From Thermococcus sp. (GTDB lineage Archaea; Methanobacteriota_B; Thermococci; Thermococcales; Thermococcaceae): 9,429 bases of DNA. The stretch covers positions 1 through 9,429 of the forward strand of contig JAMONK010000153.1 in NCBI GenBank assembly GCA_027065835.1. Reading direction: 5' to 3'. Made by a program: the position numbers and the translations under genes. This document shows positions 6,931-9,429 of this stretch, in pieces; the stretch's first letter is position 1; each line of letters opens with the position of its first letter. The notes beneath the pieces were generated by a model. It had not been told where the DNA came from and did no database searches. It worked only from the letters and a program-made list of their open reading frames with translations.

Positions 6931-6936
6931 CTTAAA
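6931..6936 (-). promoter_or_regulatory. Predicted TATA box of the gins23-mcm operon
   Basis: The minus strand reads TTTAAG within AGGTCTTTAAGTCC, centred about 41 nt before the gins23 ATG. This would place the transcript start near 6908 and give a leader of about 15 nt containing GGTGGTG. It is a moderate match to the archaeal consensus. Confidence 0.5.
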
Positions 6937-6956
6937 GACCTTTGGGCACCCGGATG

Positions 6957-6996
6957 CTGGATGGGTTAAGCCTATAAGCCCTTGCACCCCATCCAG
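6957..6996. repeat. Inverted repeat bracketing the metallophosphoesterase TATA box
   Basis: CTGGATGGG at 6957-6965 and its exact reverse complement CCCATCCAG at 6988-6996 are separated by 22 bp. The centre-to-centre distance is about 31 bp, close to three helical turns, so both arms would lie on the same face of the DNA. The spacer holds the predicted TATA box of the rightward gene, and the left arm sits about 20 bp upstream of the gins23 TATA box. This looks like an operator for a dimeric or looping regulator. If transcribed it could instead form a 9-bp hairpin. Confidence 0.45.
6972..6978 (+). promoter_or_regulatory. Predicted TATA box of the metallophosphoesterase gene
   Basis: CTATAAG lies about 34 nt before the ATG at 7009, in the context TTAAGCCTATAAGCCC. 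A start about 25 nt downstream (near 6999) would leave a leader of about 10 nt containing GGTGG. The upstream TTAAG could be an alternative box. Confidence 0.5.
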
Positions 6997-7008
6997 TGTG
7001 GTGGGAAC

Positions 7009-7521
7009 ATGAGGATAGGGATAATGAGCGATACCCACGACAATCTTCCCGCGATAAGGAAAGCGGTTGAGTTCCTGAACTCAAGGAACGTGGATCTGGT
7101 CATTCATGCGGGGGATTACGTCGCCCCCTTCGTTGCAAACGAACTCGGGAACCTAAACGCCCCGCTCAAGGGAGTGTTTGGCAACAACGACGGCGAGAGA
7201 AAGGGACTTCACGAGGCCCTTGGCATCTACGATGAGATCCTTGAGGTAGAGGCCGACGGGATGAGGATAGCCGTAACGCACGGAACTGACGAGCGTATAG
7301 TTAGGGCCCTTGCACGGAGCAGGCTCTACGATGTGGTGGTCGTGGGACACACGCACCGCTATGAGATAAGGGAGGAGGGCAGGACGATACTTATCAACCC
7401 TGGAGAGGTGTGCGGTTACGTGACGGGCGTCAAGAGCGTTGCACTCCTGGACAGCAGGCGGAGGGAGGTTCAGATATTCAACATCGAGACCGGGGAGCTC
7501 CTAGGGGCTATGAGCCTCTAA
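7009..7521 (+). CDS. MJ0936/YfcE-type metallophosphoesterase
   Basis: A 170-residue single-domain calcineurin-like phosphoesterase of the MJ0936/YfcE group, two-metal phosphodiesterases usually assayed with artificial substrates; the physiological substrate is unknown. The five family motifs are present: D8-x-H10 (SDTHDN), GD at 35-36, GNND with N59, H91 (THG) and GHTH with H114 and H116. They supply the two-metal site and the catalytic histidine. The loop after the last motif reads NPGEVCGY rather than the NPGS common in bacteria. The frame is open upstream to 6982, but the ATG at 7009 is chosen because GTGGTGGG lies just before it and the family begins MRIGIMSDTH. It is divergent from gins23 and 60 nt upstream of an unrecognised codirectional gene. 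No signal peptide is visible; a cytoplasmic location is expected. Confidence 0.93.
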   Translation: MRIGIMSDTHDNLPAIRKAVEFLNSRNVDLVIHAGDYVAPFVANELGNLNAPLKGVFGNNDGERKGLHEALGIYDEILEVEADGMRIAVTHGTDERIVRALARSRLYDVVVVGHTHRYEIREEGRTILINPGEVCGYVTGVKSVALLDSRRREVQIFNIETGELLGAMSL

Positions 7522-7539
7522 AGAGCGCCTCTAAAGAGC
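7514..7539 (+). repeat. Perfect 13-bp tandem duplication across a stop codon
   Basis: GCCTCTAAAGAGC occurs twice without a gap (7514-7526 and 7527-7539). Each copy contains the small dyad CTCT-AA-AGAG. The first copy includes the stop codon of the metallophosphoesterase gene (TAA at 7519-7521), and the second lies in the spacer before the next gene. A slippage duplication or a pair of protein-binding sites is possible. Confidence 0.8.
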
Positions 7540-7581
7540 ATCTAACGGGTCTCGGATGTTTCCAAGTTGAGGGCGGTGTGT

Positions 7582-8400
7582 ATGGAGGACGTACTTGCGC
7601 CCCAGGAACGGCACGATGCGGTTGTTTTCATAGGCGTTGACAGAAGGGAAAACGTGGAGTTCATCAAAGTCTACGCCCTGGACGAGGTGCTGGCTGCCAA
7701 GACCCTTCAGGAGTTCTTTGAAGCTAGGGGTATATTCCCTTCGGATTTCATCGTGGTTGAGAGGGGTTTTGAAAGTGTGAGGGGTAAGGGGGCCATAACC
7801 ACGCGGAGCGAGGGCGAACTCTCTGCGAGGCTCTCCCGGCTGGGACTGAAACTCCTTTCCAACGGTGTTCTCTTCACCTCGGGTGTTGAGGAGGTTTACT
7901 CGATGACCCTCGTCAGCCAGAGGCTTCTGGGGGAGTTCTCGGATAAACCCGATCGTAGGTCTGGGGAAATCGTAAAACTGAAGCTTTTAGGGCTGGGCGA
8001 AAGTGCGCTGGTTGAGAACCGCAGGGGTATTGACCTGAGCCCCTACCTTCGTGGAAATACCCTTCTGGTGAGGGAACCCTCGATTGAGAGGGCTGCAGAG
8101 CTCTTGGAATCCGGCAGACCGCTCGTCGTGGAGACGGCTGATGCCTCAAAATACTCCTCCCTGGAGTTCCCCGTTGTGATAAAGCTGTCTCCCCTCTCCC
8201 CGAGGGAGTTTGCGGAGGAAGTTTCCCGGGAACTTGGATTTGAGGTGCCATACGGGATGTTTGCGGATCTTCCCCCTGAGAAACGGGGTGTTAGGAACGC
8301 CCGGGCTGTGGCGAGGGTGGCCAGGAAGCTCAGGGAAAAAACCGGAAAGGAGTGGGAGGAGGCCCTGGCCTTGGCCATTCGGCTCCATCTGGGCGTTTAG
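7582..8400 (+). CDS. Uncharacterised 272-residue protein
   Basis: I do not recognise this protein. It is a soluble alpha/beta sequence with no signal peptide, membrane segment or cysteine cluster. Beta-rich stretches such as HDAVVFIGVD (11-20), FIVVERG (56-62), RPLVVETA (179-186) and FPVVIKLSP (196-204) alternate with charged helices. The last 45 residues (about 228-272) are a basic helical tail rich in Arg and Lys (RNARAVARVARKLREKTG). No catalytic motif is evident. The frame also has TTG at 7567 and GTG at 7576; I chose the ATG at 7582 because GAGGGCGGTG precedes it, though the spacing is short. It may be co-transcribed with the phosphoesterase 60 nt upstream. Its stop overlaps that of the convergent downstream gene by 4 nt. 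That it is coding is well supported by length, codon pattern and start signal. Confidence 0.85.
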   Translation: MEDVLAPQERHDAVVFIGVDRRENVEFIKVYALDEVLAAKTLQEFFEARGIFPSDFIVVERGFESVRGKGAITTRSEGELSARLSRLGLKLLSNGVLFTSGVEEVYSMTLVSQRLLGEFSDKPDRRSGEIVKLKLLGLGESALVENRRGIDLSPYLRGNTLLVREPSIERAAELLESGRPLVVETADASKYSSLEFPVVIKLSPLSPREFAEEVSRELGFEVPYGMFADLPPEKRGVRNARAVARVARKLREKTGKEWEEALALAIRLHLGV

Positions 8401-9017
8401 GATGATAGCCCCCGGAAGTACCCCACAACCTCCTCGTGGAACTTTTCATTGTGCTTTCCGAGTGATGCCAGCAGGAACTCTTCCAGCTCTCCGTTTTCGC
8501 GAACCAGATACGCCAGCAGAAGTGCGTCCTCGACGTCGAGGTTCCTCAAAACGTCGGCGGTTGCGCTCATAAACGCGCTTTTCCTTTCGCTTTTACTGGC
8601 TTTACTCCCCTCGGTTTTTCTGTACGACTCCAGGATGGTCTCATACTCCTCCGATACTTTGGATACCCTCTTCCCGTACTCCACCCAGTCCACTGCCAGT
8701 CCCCTCTCCACCTCTAGGAAATCCATGGGGCTCTCCAGGACTTTTCGCGATTTTTCGGATAGTCTTGATGGGGGGAACCTCTCCTTCCATTCTTCGATGT
8801 TTTTGATGTCCCCGGCGAGCCGTTCCTTCTCCTCCTCTGGAAGGGCCTCGTAGAGTCCGCGTGCGACCAGATAACAGCGCGCCAGGAACTGAAGCTCGGG
8901 AACCTTCAGGGTCTCGCTCACGACGAGTTTCTGCCCTCCTACCTCCACTGGAAGCGTCTCTAGAATTAGCCCGAGTGGGTAGCTGAGGCTTTTAATACAG
9001 AACTCAAGGGGATCCAT
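8397..9017 (-). CDS. Uncharacterised 206-residue helical protein
   Basis: I do not recognise this protein. It is predicted to be almost entirely helical and rich in Glu, Lys and Leu. It has a hydrophobic N-terminal part (MDPLEFCIKSLSYPLGLILE, followed by a short beta-like LPVEVGGQKLVV at 22-33), a charged middle that may include coiled coil (about 105-150) and a C-terminal leucine-rich helical bundle (about 155-200). No zinc site, nucleotide-binding motif or membrane segment is evident. The N-terminal layout, with a short strand pair before helices, faintly recalls GINS-type small subunits, but I see no specific match and do not assign it. The ATG at 9015-9017 is chosen over the ATG at 9032 because a near-perfect GGAGGTGA lies between them, 4 nt upstream. 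It is divergent from rtcA and convergent with the gene to its left. Confidence 0.85.
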   Translation of the reverse strand: MDPLEFCIKSLSYPLGLILETLPVEVGGQKLVVSETLKVPELQFLARCYLVARGLYEALPEEEKERLAGDIKNIEEWKERFPPSRLSEKSRKVLESPMDFLEVERGLAVDWVEYGKRVSKVSEEYETILESYRKTEGSKASKSERKSAFMSATADVLRNLDVEDALLLAYLVRENGELEEFLLASLGKHNEKFHEEVVGYFRGLSS

Positions 9018-9021
9018 GCCC

Positions 9022-9029
9022 TCACCTCC
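9022..9029 (-). promoter_or_regulatory. Shine-Dalgarno site that fixes the 206-residue protein's start
   Basis: The minus strand reads GGAGGTGA, fully complementary to the archaeal 16S rRNA tail, 4 nt before the ATG at 9017. It lies inside the frame that would begin at the upstream ATG (9032), which argues against that start. Confidence 0.8.
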
Positions 9030-9050
9030 CATCTAGTTACGTTCCTCATT

Positions 9051-9429
<379 letters not shown>

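Noticed and set aside
6894..7008. Possible C/D box or other small RNA in the divergent spacer
   Set aside because: No paired C (RUGAUGA) and D (CUGA) boxes are present; the structure seen is better explained by promoters and an inverted repeat. The spacers 2174-2301 and 9018-9119 were also negative.
8210..8572. A 120-codon plus-strand frame across the junction of the two unknown genes
   Set aside because: It overlaps both well-supported genes in another frame and has an Arg/Pro/Gly-rich shadow composition.

Overview
The window is a gene-dense stretch of archaeal chromosome, almost certainly from a GC-rich member of the Thermococcales (Thermococcus or a close relative). The evidence is a eukaryote-like replication and translation block (GINS Gins23, MCM helicase, initiation factor aIF2 beta), a PCC-like methylmalonyl-CoA decarboxylase operon, GGTG/GGAGG Shine-Dalgarno sites, TATA promoters with short leaders, and an mcm gene carrying two inteins. 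From memory, the order gins23-mcm-aIF2beta-mmdA matches the Thermococcus kodakarensis locus with its essential third MCM.

Layout. From 1 to about 6900 everything reads on the minus strand. Transcription starts near 6908 with gins23, which overlaps mcm by 4 nt. The mcm ORF is 1203 codons, of which 520 encode two inteins, so the mature helicase should be 683 residues. Next comes aIF2 beta under its own strong TATA box (2768-2775). Then follows the operon mmdA - mmdD - mmdC for a membrane sodium-pump decarboxylase; its biotin carrier runs off the left edge, and the membrane beta subunit is presumably outside the window. From about 7000 a divergent plus-strand unit encodes an MJ0936/YfcE-type metallophosphoesterase and an unrecognised 272-residue protein. 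A convergent minus-strand gene for an unrecognised 206-residue helical protein overlaps the latter's stop codon. At the right edge, RNA 3'-terminal phosphate cyclase (rtcA) starts divergently and is cut off.

How the genes work together. Gins23 (with Gins15/51) and MCM belong to the CMG-like replicative helicase, and aIF2 beta belongs to the ternary translation-initiation complex; this neighbourhood recurs in euryarchaea. The mmd genes form one enzyme that couples methylmalonyl-CoA decarboxylation to sodium export.

Most notable are the two inteins in the AAA+ core. One splits the Walker A motif between its lysine and serine. The other is Ser1-type and appears to hold the remains of a partly deleted homing endonuclease. 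Smaller items are two promoter-associated inverted repeats (2242-2255; 6957-6996) and a perfect 13-bp tandem duplication across a stop codon (7514-7539). I see no CRISPR array, insertion sequence, tRNA, rRNA or convincing new multi-gene system.
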